From: RFPW01 sp040401595
GTDB taxonomy: Bacteria; Pseudomonadota; Gammaproteobacteria; Burkholderiales; Burkholderiaceae_E
Reading direction: 5' to 3'
Length of the DNA: 64,000 bases
Assembly (NCBI GenBank): GCA_040401595.1
Contig: JBBAOE010000009.1
Coordinates: 1 to 64,000 of the forward strand
Positions within the stretch are counted from its first letter, which is position 1. The number at the start of each line of letters is the position of its first letter. The notes below the pieces were generated by a model that did not search any database, had not been told where the DNA came from, and saw only the letters and a program-made list of their open reading frames with translations. This document shows, one piece after another, positions 22,139 through 36,785 of the stretch. A program made the translations under genes and the position numbers.

Positions 22139-24481
22139 TCAGTTTCTCACCGGCGTCGCGCCTGGCTCTGGCTCCAGGCCGAGTCCCGGAACGGCGCCCT
22201 GGCCGGGGCGGGTTTCCTGATAGAACCAGTCGTTTCCTTCGCGCACGATACCGGCGGGCGGCGGGGCTTCGATTTCTGCTTTGCCATTGAGCGCGCGCTC
22301 CATGTAGGCGATCCAGATCGGTAGCGCCAGGCCACCGCCCGTTTCGCGTTCGCCGAGTTTGCGCGGCTGGTCGTAACCGACCCAGGCAATGCCGACGATC
22401 TCCGGGTTATAGCCAGCGAACCAGGCATCGTGGGCGTCGTTGGTTGTGCCGGTCTTACCCGCCAGATCGGTGCGTTTGAGCGCGAGCGCCCGGGTCGCTG
22501 TTCCCGCCCGAACGACGCTCCTGAGCATATCGTTCATGAGGTAGGCATTGCGCTCGTCAATGACCCGAAGGCTCTCGTCACCGGCCAGCTGCGGATGCGA
22601 CTGCGCGAGCAGGCGGCCCTGGCCATCGACGATACGTTGGACCAGCCAGGGCTCGATCCGGTAGCCGTTGTTGGCGAACACGGCATAGGCGCGGGCCATT
22701 TGCCAGAGGGTCACAGAGCCTGCGCCGAGCGCCATGGTGAGATAGGCTGGATGGCGTTCGGCGTCGAATCCGAACCGGGTGACATAGTCCTGCGCATAGC
22801 GCGTACCGATCGCCTGCAGCACCCGCACGGAAACCATGTTCTTGGATTTGGCGAGTCCGGTGCGCAATGGCATCGGCCCTTCGTACTTCCCGTCGTAGTT
22901 CTTCGGCTCCCAGGGCTGCCCGCCGGTGGTTGCCGCATCGATGTAGATCGGTGAATCGGCCACCAGGGTGGCTGGGGTGAAGCCTTTCTCGAGCGATGCG
23001 GAGTAGATGAAGGGTTTGAAGCTCGATCCCGGTTGGCGCCAGGCCTGCGTCACGCGGTTGAACTTGTTGCGGCCAAAATCAAATCCGCCGACCAGGGCCC
23101 GGGTCGATCCATCGTGGGCATTGATCGCGACAAAGGCACTTTCGACTTCGGGGACCTGGACGATTTCCCAAATTCCGCTGCGGTTGTGCCAGACCCGCAC
23201 GACCGCGCCACGGCGCAGGCGTTTTGCGGCGACCACCCGGTCGGGCGGCCCCAAGGCGCCCGCGACAAACTTCAGTCCTTCGCCGCTGATTTCGATGGCC
23301 TGACCGCGGCCGCGTGAGACCCGAACGGCTTTGGGGGAGGCCTCGAGGACGACAGCGGCCAGAAAATCATCCACATCGGGATGGTCCGTGAGCGCATCGG
23401 CCACGGCGTCTTCTTGCGCCGCATTGTCGGCCCCGAGGTCGACGAAGGCTTCCGGACCCCGGTACCCGTACTTACGGTCGTATTCCAGAATCCCGTTGCG
23501 AACCGCCGCGTTGGCCGCGCGCTGCTCACTGGAACTAACGGTGGTGTAGACCTTCAGGCCGAGTCCGTAGGTGTCTTCTTTGAACATTTGTTCGGTGAGC
23601 TGGCGCGCCATTTCGGCGACATAGGGCGCGTGCAGCGGCGTGTCCATACCGGTTGCCCGAACCGTGGGTGGTTCCGCCACCGCGCCACGGTATTCGGCCT
23701 CGGTCAGGTAGCCGAGCGCGCGCATGCGACCAAGCACATAGAGCTGGCGGATCCGCGCCCGCCTCGGATTGACCACCGGATTGAACTCCGAGGGGGCCTT
23801 GGGCAGTCCTGCGAGCATGGCAGCCTGAGCCGGTGTCAGTTCGCCCAGGGTGCGCCCGTAATAGATCTGTGCAGCCGCGGCGAAGCCGTAGGATCGACGG
23901 CCTAGAAAGATATGGTTGATGTAGATCTCGAGGATCTGTTCTTTGCTCAGATTCTCTTCGATGCGCAGCGCGAGCAGGACCTCGAAGACCTTGCGGATAT
24001 AGGAGCGCTCGCTCGAGAGGTAGAAGTTTCGCGCAACCTGTTGCGTGATCGTGCTGGCACCCCCGCGCCCGCGCCCGGTCACGTTGTCAACGACGGCGCG
24101 CAGCACCCCCAGCGGATCGACCCCGGAGTGTTCGAAAAAGCGTTCGTCCTCGGCCGCCAGCAGCGCACTGCGCATCATCAGCGGGAATTCGGATGCGGCC
24201 ACAAAGGAGCGCCGCTCCTCGCCAAATTCGCCCATCAGGACGCCGTCGCTGCTGTAGATGCGCAATGGAATCTTGGGCCGGTAATCGAGCAGCACCGACA
24301 TGCTGGGCAGACGCTCATTGGCGAGCACGATGGCCAGCATGCCCACCATCACTGCCCCGCAGGCTGTGGTGACGGGGACTGCTGCCAACAGGAGCAGCAC
24401 TTTCCAGAGACGAAAACGACTTCCGGTGCCCTGGCGGGTTGGAGCGGAGGGCGTCGACGGGTTCGTCGTACGTTCGTTCAT
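22139..24481 (-). CDS. mrcA: Penicillin-binding protein 1A
   Basis: A 780-residue bifunctional peptidoglycan synthase of the inner membrane. A short cytoplasmic segment and one transmembrane helix (VLLLLAAVPVTTACGAVMVG) precede the GT51 glycosyltransferase domain (LLAAEDERFFEHSGVDPLG, with the catalytic Glu, and ITQQVARNFYLSSER). The transpeptidase domain has SxxK as SSFK, SxN as SKN and KTG as GKTGTT. Divergent from aroK. In Burkholderia the divergent neighbour is the pilMNOPQ operon followed by aroK; here aroK is immediate. Confidence 0.95.
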   Translation of the reverse strand: MNERTTNPSTPSAPTRQGTGSRFRLWKVLLLLAAVPVTTACGAVMVGMLAIVLANERLPSMSVLLDYRPKIPLRIYSSDGVLMGEFGEERRSFVAASEFPLMMRSALLAAEDERFFEHSGVDPLGVLRAVVDNVTGRGRGGASTITQQVARNFYLSSERSYIRKVFEVLLALRIEENLSKEQILEIYINHIFLGRRSYGFAAAAQIYYGRTLGELTPAQAAMLAGLPKAPSEFNPVVNPRRARIRQLYVLGRMRALGYLTEAEYRGAVAEPPTVRATGMDTPLHAPYVAEMARQLTEQMFKEDTYGLGLKVYTTVSSSEQRAANAAVRNGILEYDRKYGYRGPEAFVDLGADNAAQEDAVADALTDHPDVDDFLAAVVLEASPKAVRVSRGRGQAIEISGEGLKFVAGALGPPDRVVAAKRLRRGAVVRVWHNRSGIWEIVQVPEVESAFVAINAHDGSTRALVGGFDFGRNKFNRVTQAWRQPGSSFKPFIYSASLEKGFTPATLVADSPIYIDAATTGGQPWEPKNYDGKYEGPMPLRTGLAKSKNMVSVRVLQAIGTRYAQDYVTRFGFDAERHPAYLTMALGAGSVTLWQMARAYAVFANNGYRIEPWLVQRIVDGQGRLLAQSHPQLAGDESLRVIDERNAYLMNDMLRSVVRAGTATRALALKRTDLAGKTGTTNDAHDAWFAGYNPEIVGIAWVGYDQPRKLGERETGGGLALPIWIAYMERALNGKAEIEAPPPAGIVREGNDWFYQETRPGQGAVPGLGLEPEPGATPVRN

Positions 24482-24614
24482 ACACGCGGTCCCTGCGTTA
24501 GGCCGAAGAGACTCGAATCAAGAGACGGCCCTCAGTATAGCGGCGCGCCGTCGGGCCTACCCCAGCCATGGCCGCGCAAGCACGCGGGGCACCGCACGGG
24601 GGTTCTGATGGAGA

Positions 24615-25253
24615 ATGGAAGACTGGCATCTTCAGCAAGCATCTAAAACCGTGCAAAGTTCCAAGGAAATCAGCGGATCCCTCTTGTTTTGTGAGCGCCC
24701 GATCGTTCTCGTGGGGATGATGGGTGCCGGTAAATCGACCGTTGGCCGGCGCCTTGCGGGACGTCTGCGCAGGCGGTTTGCCGATGCCGATCGGGTGCTC
24801 GAAGACCGTCTTGGCGTCCCGATCGCCACGATGTTTGAACTGGAGGGTGAGGTGGCGTTTCGGGATCGCGAGAGTGCCTTGCTGGCGGAGCTGGTCACGG
24901 ATCGGGATCAAGTCCTGGCGACTGGGGGCGGCGTCGTGTTGCGTGATGCAAATCGCGCGTTGCTCCAAGAGCGGGCCTGGGTGGTTTACCTGCGCGCCAG
25001 TGCGCTCGATCTCTGGCTCAGAACCCGACGCGATACCTCGCGCCCGCTCCTGCGCAGTGCTGATCCCCGAGCCCGGATCACGGAACTGTTGACGCTGCGG
25101 GCACCGCTCTACGAAGCAGTGGCGCACTGCACGGTCGATACCGGGCGTCAACCCGTGGAACGCGTGGTCGACCAGATCCTGCAACGACTCGCCGACCGCG
25201 TCGATCCGGTCCTCGATCCGGCCCTCGATCCAGCGCTCGGCCAGACGCCCTGA
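24615..25253 (+). CDS. aroK: Shikimate kinase
   Basis: The 212-residue P-loop kinase phosphorylates shikimate in chorismate synthesis. Walker A is GMMGAGKSTVGRRLA. The substrate-binding FADADRVLEDRLG (Asp of the DxD motif), FRDRES and the GGG motif (ATGGGVVLRD) are present. The C-terminus carries a 12-bp tandem repeat (25201-25236) encoding a DPVL/DPAL/DPAL tail beyond the usual end. The start is uncertain because ATG 24615 lacks a well-spaced ribosome binding site. aroB follows after 46 bp. Confidence 0.94.
   Translation: MEDWHLQQASKTVQSSKEISGSLLFCERPIVLVGMMGAGKSTVGRRLAGRLRRRFADADRVLEDRLGVPIATMFELEGEVAFRDRESALLAELVTDRDQVLATGGGVVLRDANRALLQERAWVVYLRASALDLWLRTRRDTSRPLLRSADPRARITELLTLRAPLYEAVAHCTVDTGRQPVERVVDQILQRLADRVDPVLDPALDPALGQTP
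25201..25236 (+). repeat. 12-bp tandem repeat in the aroK 3' end
   Basis: Three copies of a 12-bp unit, TCGATCCGGTCC, TCGATCCGGCCC and TCGATCCAGCGC, lie in frame and add four residues each to the shikimate kinase C-terminus. Copies differ by one to three bases, so the array is not recent. Confidence 0.7.
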
Positions 25254-25299
25254 GGGCCCTGGTTCTCAGGCGACCCCCTCCTGTGGCAAGCTTGTCTGC

Positions 25300-26442
25300 A
25301 TGACTACTTTGCTGAGCGTTGCGCTGGGCGATCGCAGCTATCCGATCGAGATTGGTGCCGGTTTGATGGCGCAGAGTGAAACCCTGGCCCGGCTGGTCGC
25401 AGGGCGCCAAGTTGCCATCGTGACCAACACCGTGGTCGGGCCCTTGTATGCGACGGCGCTGGAGCGGCGTATCGATGCACTGGCGGCACAACGCATCACC
25501 ATCGTCCTTCCCGACGGGGAGGCGAGCAAGCATTGGGAGACCCTGGATCGGGTCTTCACAGCGCTGCTCGAGGCCCGCTTCGATCGCTCCGCGCTGATCG
25601 TCGCGCTGGGCGGAGGGGTCGTGGGCGACATGGCAGGATTTGCGGCTGCGGTGTATCAGCGCGGGATTGAATTCATCCAGATCCCGACCACGCTGCTGGC
25701 GATGGTCGATTCCTCGGTCGGCGGGAAGACCGGGATCAACCATCCCGCGGGCAAAAATATGGTCGGCGCTTTTCACCAGCCCAAGGCCGTGATCGCCGAC
25801 CTGGATGCGTTGGCCAGCCTGCCGGCGCGCGAGCTGTCGGCGGGGCTGGCCGAGGTCATCAAGCACGGCGCCATCGCTGATGTGCCCTATTTCGAGGCGA
25901 TTGAGCGCGATCTTCCGAAGCTGCTGGCCGGTGATCCGCAGGCGATGGCCTACGCCGTACGACGCTCGTGCGAGATCAAGTCGGCGGTGGTCGCGGCCGA
26001 TGAGCGCGAGGGCGGATTGCGGGCGATTCTGAATTTCGGCCATACCTTTGGCCATGCCATCGAAGCTGGTCTGGGGTATGGCGTCTGGTTGCATGGTGAG
26101 GCCGTCGGCGCGGGCATGGTGATGGCGGCGGATTTATCGTGTCGGGTGGATGGCCTGGAGCGCGCCCAGGCGCAGCGGTTGCGGGACCTGATCCAGGCTG
26201 CGGGTCTGCCGGTGGAGGCACCGGCGTGGCCGCTCCACGAGTGGCTGGCGCGCATGAGTACGGACAAGAAGGCTCAGGCCGGGACGCCCAAGTTCATTCG
26301 GATTCCCCGCTTGGGTGAGGCAGTTGTTGGCCGGGTCGCACCCGAGCCCCTGGCCGCCACGGTCGCTGCAACGGCGACGCTGCTTCAACTCCCGCGCGGT
26401 CTTGGGTATATTGAAGCGTTAGTTGATGCCCGCATGGCCTGA
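25300..26442 (+). CDS. aroB: 3-dehydroquinate synthase
   Basis: A 380-residue enzyme converting DAHP to 3-dehydroquinate, the second shikimate step. NAD-binding GGGVVGDMAGFAAAVYQRG and the metal-binding regions HGAIADVPYFE, NFGHTFGHAIEAG and LHGEAVGAGM are visible. It is in tandem with aroK, an almost universal pairing in betaproteobacteria. The usual next gene, dgt, is missing; gltB begins 67 bp downstream. Confidence 0.96.
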   Translation: MTTLLSVALGDRSYPIEIGAGLMAQSETLARLVAGRQVAIVTNTVVGPLYATALERRIDALAAQRITIVLPDGEASKHWETLDRVFTALLEARFDRSALIVALGGGVVGDMAGFAAAVYQRGIEFIQIPTTLLAMVDSSVGGKTGINHPAGKNMVGAFHQPKAVIADLDALASLPARELSAGLAEVIKHGAIADVPYFEAIERDLPKLLAGDPQAMAYAVRRSCEIKSAVVAADEREGGLRAILNFGHTFGHAIEAGLGYGVWLHGEAVGAGMVMAADLSCRVDGLERAQAQRLRDLIQAAGLPVEAPAWPLHEWLARMSTDKKAQAGTPKFIRIPRLGEAVVGRVAPEPLAATVAATATLLQLPRGLGYIEALVDARMA

Positions 26443-26509
26443 GGGCTCGTGTCGGGCCGACCCCCTCCCCTTAGAAGCGCCCGCCAAGACGGGCATTGGA
26501 GTGCATTGG

Positions 26510-31436
<4,927 letters not shown>

Positions 31437-31444
<8 letters not shown>

Positions 31445-32930
31445 GGTCACCGGATTTCTTGAAATCCAGCGGTTGAGCGAAGTGAGTGATGCGGTCGAGT
31501 CGCGACTGCATCACTACAAGGAATTTGTCCATCGACTCGACGACGCGGCCGCGGCCAAACAGGGCGCGCGATGCATGGACTGTGGTATTCCGTTTTGTCA
31601 GACTGGTTGTCCAGTCAATAACATTATTCCAGATTGGAATGATTTGGTTTATCGGGGCGACTGGCATCGCGCGATCGAGACGCTGCACTCGACCAACAAC
31701 TTTCCCGAATTCACGGGTCGCATCTGTCCTGCGCCGTGCGAGTCGGCCTGTACGCTCAACATCAATGATGACGCGGTCGGCATCAAGTCGATCGAGCACG
31801 CGATCATCGACAAGGCCTGGGAAGAGGGCTGGGTGGTGCCGCTGCCGGCTGCGCAGCGCAGCGGCAAGACGGTGGCTGTCGTGGGTTCCGGACCCGCGGG
31901 TCTGGCCGCTGCCCAGCAGCTTGCCCGTGCAGGGCATGCGGTCACCGTGTTCGAAAAAAACGATCGCGTCGGTGGTCTGCTGCGATATGGCATTCCAGAT
32001 TTCAAGCTCGAGAAGGTTCAGATCGATCGACGGGTCGAGCAGATGCGCGCCGAGGGTGTCGAGTTCGTGACCGGGGTTCTGGTGAGCGATCAGCCGCCCG
32101 ATCAATGGGATGCACCCGTACCGAACCTGGCGCAATCGCACCGGACCCCGGCGCAGTTGCTCGAAGCCTTTGATGCCGTCGTGTTGGCCGGTGGTGCCGA
32201 GCAGCCGCGCGATTTGCCGGTGCCAGGGCGTGATCAGGCAGGCGTGCATTTCGCAATGGATTTTCTGCCGCAGCAAAACCGTCGTAATTCGGGCGATTCG
32301 GTCACTGGGCAGATCCTCGCCACGGGCAAGCATGTCGTGGTGATCGGTGGGGGCGATACCGGCTCGGACTGCGTCGGCACAAGCAATCGCCAGGGTGCCG
32401 CCTCGGTGACGCAGTTCGAGTTGATGCCCCAGCCGCCTGAATCGGAGAATAAGGCGATGACCTGGCCGTATTGGCCCACCAAGCTGCGGACCTCGTCGTC
32501 GCATGAAGAAGGGTGTGATCGCGACTGGTCGGTCACGACCAAGGCCTTCAAAGGCACGGGTGGCCGGGTGACGGCCTTGCAGTGTTCGCGTGTCGAATGG
32601 GTCCGCGATGCGACGAGCGGGCGTCTGGAAATGCGCGAGATTGCCGGTTCGGAATTCGATATTCCGGCCGATCTGGTGCTGTTTGCGATGGGCTTCGTGG
32701 CCCCCGTGGGGAGCGTTCTGGAGGCCTTTGGTGTGGATCAGGACGAGCGCGGCAATGCGCGGGCTTCGACCGAGGGCGCCGGGTCCTATGCGACCCGGGT
32801 ACCGAAGGTCTTTGCGGCCGGGGATATGCGCCGTGGCCAGTCGCTGGTGGTCTGGGCGATCCGCGAGGGGCGGCAGTGCGCGCGCGCGGTCGATGAATTT
32901 CTCATGGGTCACTCGACGCTGCCGCGCTGA
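31437..32930 (+). CDS. gltD: Glutamate synthase [NADPH] small chain
   Basis: The 497-residue flavoprotein feeds NADPH electrons to GltB. The N-terminus carries two cysteine clusters, CMDCGIPFCQTGCPVNN and CPAPCESAC, for 4Fe-4S centres. The FAD-binding AVVGSGPAGLAAAQQLA and a second Rossmann motif (VVVIGGGDTGSDC) for NADPH follow. The C-terminal FAD contact is KVFAAGDMRRGQS. Its start overlaps the gltB stop and its own stop overlaps hslR, so the three genes are coupled. Confidence 0.97.
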
Positions 32931-33373
32931 TGGCGGGACGTCGCCAGACCGGTCTCGCCGGCGCGCAGCCTCAGGCTGCGGGAATCAGCGTGCGGCTCGA
33001 TAAGTGGTTGTGGGCGGCGCGATTCTTCAAGACCCGCGCGCTCGCTCAGGAAGCCATCGAGCACGGCCAGGTACTGGTCGATGAAGAGCGGGTCAAGCCG
33101 GCTCGACTGGTCCGCTTGGGCGATCCGGTGCGGGTTCGGGCGGGCGACCTGCAGCGGACCGTTGTCGTTTGTGGCCTGTCTGATCAGCGCGGCCCAGCGC
33201 CGGTCGCCCAGACGCTCTACGAAGAAACCGATGAATCGGTTCGCCAGAGGGCGCTCCATGCCGAGTGGCGTCGGGTCAATCCGGAGCCCGCGCATGCGAT
33301 CCGGGGTGGCCGGCCGACGAAACGCGACCGGCGGGATCTCGAGCGGGCCGGCTCAGACGCTGGCGATGCTTAA
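32930..33373 (+). CDS. hslR: Heat shock protein 15-like S4-domain RNA-binding protein
   Basis: A 147-residue protein with an S4 domain (RLDKWLWAARFFKTRALAQE, GQVLVDEERVKPARLVRLGD) and a basic C-terminal part, as in HslR. In E. coli HslR rescues stalled 50S subunits carrying peptidyl-tRNA after heat shock. The N-terminus has about 20 extra residues. Its ATG shares one base with the gltD stop, suggesting the same transcript. Followed by a short hairpin (33405-33417) before convergent uvrA. Confidence 0.9.
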   Translation: MAGRRQTGLAGAQPQAAGISVRLDKWLWAARFFKTRALAQEAIEHGQVLVDEERVKPARLVRLGDPVRVRAGDLQRTVVVCGLSDQRGPAPVAQTLYEETDESVRQRALHAEWRRVNPEPAHAIRGGRPTKRDRRDLERAGSDAGDA

Positions 33374-33404
33374 CGGGCACCCTCAGTCAACGCCTATTGG
33401 CATT

Positions 33405-33417
33405 GGGCGGAGCGCCC
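33405..33417. terminator. Small hairpin between hslR and uvrA
   Basis: GGGCG (33405-33409) and CGCCC (33413-33417) flank a GAG loop in the 80-bp gap between two convergent genes. A weak bidirectional terminator candidate; no T-tract. Confidence 0.3.
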
Positions 33418-33453
33418 GGGGCCTTGCGCGCGCTCAGGTCAGGTCGTAGCGTC

Positions 33454-36400
33454 TCAGCCGCAGGACGCGTCCCGGGCCAGTATTCGTGCCAGGTGCGCGC
33501 CCGTATGACTTCGAGTCGCGCCGTGGGCATCGAGGCCGAGGCCGAGGGCGGCCAACTGTTCGGGCGACCCGCAACCCAGCAGCCGTCCGCCGCCGGCACC
33601 GCCTTCGGGCCCGAGATCGATCACCCAGTCGGCGGTTTTAATCACATCCAGGTTGTGCTCGATCACGAGTAGCGTGTTGCCATGCTGAGCGAGCCGCTGC
33701 AGGACCTGCAGCAGTTGTGCGATATCGTGAAAGTGCAGACCCGTGGTCGGTTCATCGAGCACGTACAGGGTTCGGCCGGTGTCGCGTTTGGAGAGTTCTT
33801 GCGAGAGCTTGACGCGCTGCGCCTCGCCGCCCGAAAGCGTCGTCGCACTTTGACCCAGACGCAGGTACCCGAGGCCGACTTCCATCAGCGTATCGAGTTT
33901 GCGAGCGATCGATGGGACGCTGGCAAAAAAGCGCTGGGCTTGTTCGACCGTCATCTCCAGCACCTGGGCGATATTGGAACCCTTCCAATGCACTTCGAGT
34001 GTTTCGCGGTTATAGCGCTTTCCAGCACAGGTATCGCAGGGCACGTAGATATCGGGCAGAAAGTGCATTTCCACCCGCAGCACGCCGTCGCCTTCACACG
34101 CCTCGCAGCGACCGTCTTTCACGTTGAATGAGAAGCGCCCCGGGCCGTAACCGCGCTCGCGGGCCAGGTTCGACTCGGCAAAGAGCTCGCGGATCGGCGT
34201 GAAGAGACCCGTGTACGTGGCGGGGTTGGATCGGGGCGTGCGACCGATCGGACTTTGGTCGATCGCGATGACTTTGTCGAAATAGTCCAGACCTTCGATC
34301 GCATCATACGGCGCGGGCTCGGTCGCGCTGCCATGTAGGTGTCGCGATACCGCGGCCAGCACGGTGTCGTTGATCAGGGTGGATTTGCCCGAGCCCGAAA
34401 CGCCGGTCACGCAGGTAAACAGACCGATCGGAAACGCCACGTCGATCCCGCATAGATTGTTGCCGCGTGCGCCGCGCACGATCAATTGACGGTCCGGGTC
34501 CGGGGAGCGTCGTCGCTCGGGCGGGGTGATGCGCAGCGTTCGTGCCAGATAGCGTCCGGTGAGCGATGTCGGGTGCTGGGCCACTTCCTTGGGCGTGCCC
34601 TGGGCGACGACCTGACCGCCGTGCACGCCAGGGCCAGGGCCAAGGTCGACCACGTGGTCGCAGGCCCAGATGGTGTCTTCGTCGTGTTCGACCACGAGCA
34701 CCGAGTTACCGAGATCGCGCAGATGGCGCAAGGTCTCGATGAGCCGTTCATTGTCGCGTTGATGCAGACCGATCGAGGGTTCATCGAGGACGTACATGAC
34801 GCCAGTGAGGCCCGAGCCGATCTGGCTGGCCAACCGGATTCGCTGGCTCTCGCCGCCCGAGAGCGTTTCGGCTGGGCGATCGAGCGACAGGTAGTCAAGG
34901 CCGACGTTGACCAGAAAACGCAGTCGGGAAGCGATCTCACGCAGGATCCGTTCGCCCACCGCCGCCCGCGAGCCCGGCAGGACCAGGGTCTCGAACCAGG
35001 TGAGTGCCCGGCCCAGGGTCCAGTGCGAAAGTTCAGCGATGGGTTTGTCGGCCACGCGCACGAAACGCGCCTCGGCACGCAGTCGCGCGCCTTCACATTG
35101 GGGGCAGACTTTGACATGGCGATACTTGCCCAGCTCCTCGCGGATCGCTGCTGAGTCGGTCTCTTTCCAGCGTCGATCCAGATTGGGCAAGACGCCTTCG
35201 AACGCATGCATGCGCACCGTCGGTTTGGCGCGGTCGCTCAGGTAGGTGAATGGGATTTCGGTGCTCCCCGAACCCTCGAGAATGATCTGTCGAACCTCCG
35301 CCGATAGCGATTCCCAGGGTGCGTCGATTTCGAACCCGTAGAACGCTGCCAGGCTTTGCAGCATCTGGAAGAAAAACGCGTTCCGGCGGTCCCAGCCCCG
35401 GATGGCTCCGCTCGCCAGGCTCAACTGCGGGAATTGAACGACGCGGCGCGGATCGAAGTAGGTCACATGCCCCAAACCGTCACAGCCGGGGCAGGCCCCG
35501 GCTGGATTGTTGAACGAAAACAGCCGCGGCTCCAGGCCGGGCAACGACCAGCCGCATTGGGGGCAGGCAAACCGATTCGAGAACGTCACCTCGGCCGATG
35601 GAGGGGCGTCAGGGGCGTCAGGGTCGTCGCCCGCCTGCGGCTCCAGGTCCACCACGACCGCGCGACCTTCGGACAATCGAAGCGCCGTTTCGAACGACTC
35701 CGCCAAGCGTTCGGCGGCGTTCGGCCCGGTCTTCAGGCGATCAACCACCACGTCGATCGAATGACGCTGATTACGCGCCAGCGCCGGGACCGCGTCGAGC
35801 TCATGCAGGGTGGCGCTACCGTGACTCTCGGTTGCGACGCGCACGCGGGCAAAGCCCTGAGCGCGTAGGGATTCGAAGAGCTCGACGTGTTCGCCTTTGC
35901 GTCCGATCACGATCGGCGCCAGCACCATGAGCCTGCGCCCGGGCGGGCGGGCCATGACCGCGTCGACCATTTGTGAAATCGACTGTGCGGCGAGGGCTTC
36001 GGTCGGGTGGTCCGGGCAATGTGGCGTCCCGACCCGTGCGTAGAGCAGACGCAGGTAGTCATGAATTTCGGTGACGGTGCCGACGGTCGAGCGCGGATTG
36101 TGACTGGCCGCTTTCTGCTCAATCGCAATCGCGGGCGACAGGCCTTCGATCAGATCGACATCGGGTTTTTCCATCAGCTGCAGAAACTGACGCGCGTAGG
36201 TCGACAGACTTTCGACATAGCGGCGCTGCCCTTCTGCATAGAGCGTGTCGAAGGCGAGGGACGATTTTCCAGAACCCGACAGGCCCGTGATCACGACCAG
36301 CGCCTGGCGCGGCAGATCGAGCGAGATGTTCTTGAGATTGTGGGTGCGGGCGCCACGAATGCGGATGGCATTGGTTGCCTCAGCGCTGAGGCGACCAGCG

Positions 36401-36498
36401 CTCGAACCTTTAGGCTCAACTTTGCGTTCAACTTCGCGTTCAAGGCCGCTGGCGACGGTACGGGCGCCATCGGGGCGAAGCAGAGGGTGTTCGTTCAT
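33454..36498 (-). CDS. uvrA: UvrABC system protein A
   Basis: The damage-recognition ATPase of nucleotide excision repair. Two ABC modules are seen: Walker A GLSGSGKSSLAFDT with signature LSGGESQRIRLASQ, and GVSGSGKSTLINDT with LSGGEAQRVKLSQE. Zinc-finger cysteines occur as CPQCGWSLPGLEPR followed by CPGCDG, and CEACEGDGVLRVEM followed by CDTCAGKRYN. I use M at 36498; an in-frame extension reaches 36522. Either way, the first about 40 residues before AIRIRGARTHNLKNI are an unusual polar extension. It is divergent from ssb, with an MFS gene remnant between them. Confidence 0.96.
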   Translation of the reverse strand: MNEHPLLRPDGARTVASGLEREVERKVEPKGSSAGRLSAEATNAIRIRGARTHNLKNISLDLPRQALVVITGLSGSGKSSLAFDTLYAEGQRRYVESLSTYARQFLQLMEKPDVDLIEGLSPAIAIEQKAASHNPRSTVGTVTEIHDYLRLLYARVGTPHCPDHPTEALAAQSISQMVDAVMARPPGRRLMVLAPIVIGRKGEHVELFESLRAQGFARVRVATESHGSATLHELDAVPALARNQRHSIDVVVDRLKTGPNAAERLAESFETALRLSEGRAVVVDLEPQAGDDPDAPDAPPSAEVTFSNRFACPQCGWSLPGLEPRLFSFNNPAGACPGCDGLGHVTYFDPRRVVQFPQLSLASGAIRGWDRRNAFFFQMLQSLAAFYGFEIDAPWESLSAEVRQIILEGSGSTEIPFTYLSDRAKPTVRMHAFEGVLPNLDRRWKETDSAAIREELGKYRHVKVCPQCEGARLRAEARFVRVADKPIAELSHWTLGRALTWFETLVLPGSRAAVGERILREIASRLRFLVNVGLDYLSLDRPAETLSGGESQRIRLASQIGSGLTGVMYVLDEPSIGLHQRDNERLIETLRHLRDLGNSVLVVEHDEDTIWACDHVVDLGPGPGVHGGQVVAQGTPKEVAQHPTSLTGRYLARTLRITPPERRRSPDPDRQLIVRGARGNNLCGIDVAFPIGLFTCVTGVSGSGKSTLINDTVLAAVSRHLHGSATEPAPYDAIEGLDYFDKVIAIDQSPIGRTPRSNPATYTGLFTPIRELFAESNLARERGYGPGRFSFNVKDGRCEACEGDGVLRVEMHFLPDIYVPCDTCAGKRYNRETLEVHWKGSNIAQVLEMTVEQAQRFFASVPSIARKLDTLMEVGLGYLRLGQSATTLSGGEAQRVKLSQELSKRDTGRTLYVLDEPTTGLHFHDIAQLLQVLQRLAQHGNTLLVIEHNLDVIKTADWVIDLGPEGGAGGGRLLGCGSPEQLAALGLGLDAHGATRSHTGAHLARILARDASCG

Positions 36499-36542
36499 CG
36501 GGTCGGGCATCGGTGCGGGCAACTTGCTACTATAGCCGGCCC

Positions 36543-36740
36543 GTGCTGACCCCTCATACGCCCTCTCTTAAGAATGACCGGATGGCGCCGTTTGCGCGGC
36601 GTGAGTCGGCGTCGCTCGCCTCGATTTTCGCGCTGTGGGTGCCGGGATTGTTGCGGATCCTGTCCCCGTGCGCTCACGACCTGCGCGCGCTGGCGGACCC
36701 GGGCGCTGCCAACGGGGCATCGGTTTGCCCTCTGGCTTAA
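36543..36740 (+). pseudogene. Decayed N-terminal remnant of an MFS transporter
   Basis: A 65-codon frame from GTG 36543 to TAA 36740 reads RRESASLASIFALWVPGLLR and then ILSPCAHDLRALADPGAANG. I recognise the start of the MFS transporter that sits between uvrA and ssb in Burkholderiales, whose N-terminus runs roughly RRASASLASIFALRMLGLFL then ILPVFAVHA. Substitutions such as LWVPGL for LRMLGL break the first membrane helix. All later helices (about 330 or more residues) are gone. The identification is from memory of the family and of local gene order, so a search is needed to confirm it. Confidence 0.6.
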
Positions 36741-36785
36741 ACCGCTCAGGTCAGCCACGCGTCTGAACGAATCGCTCGCCAAACA

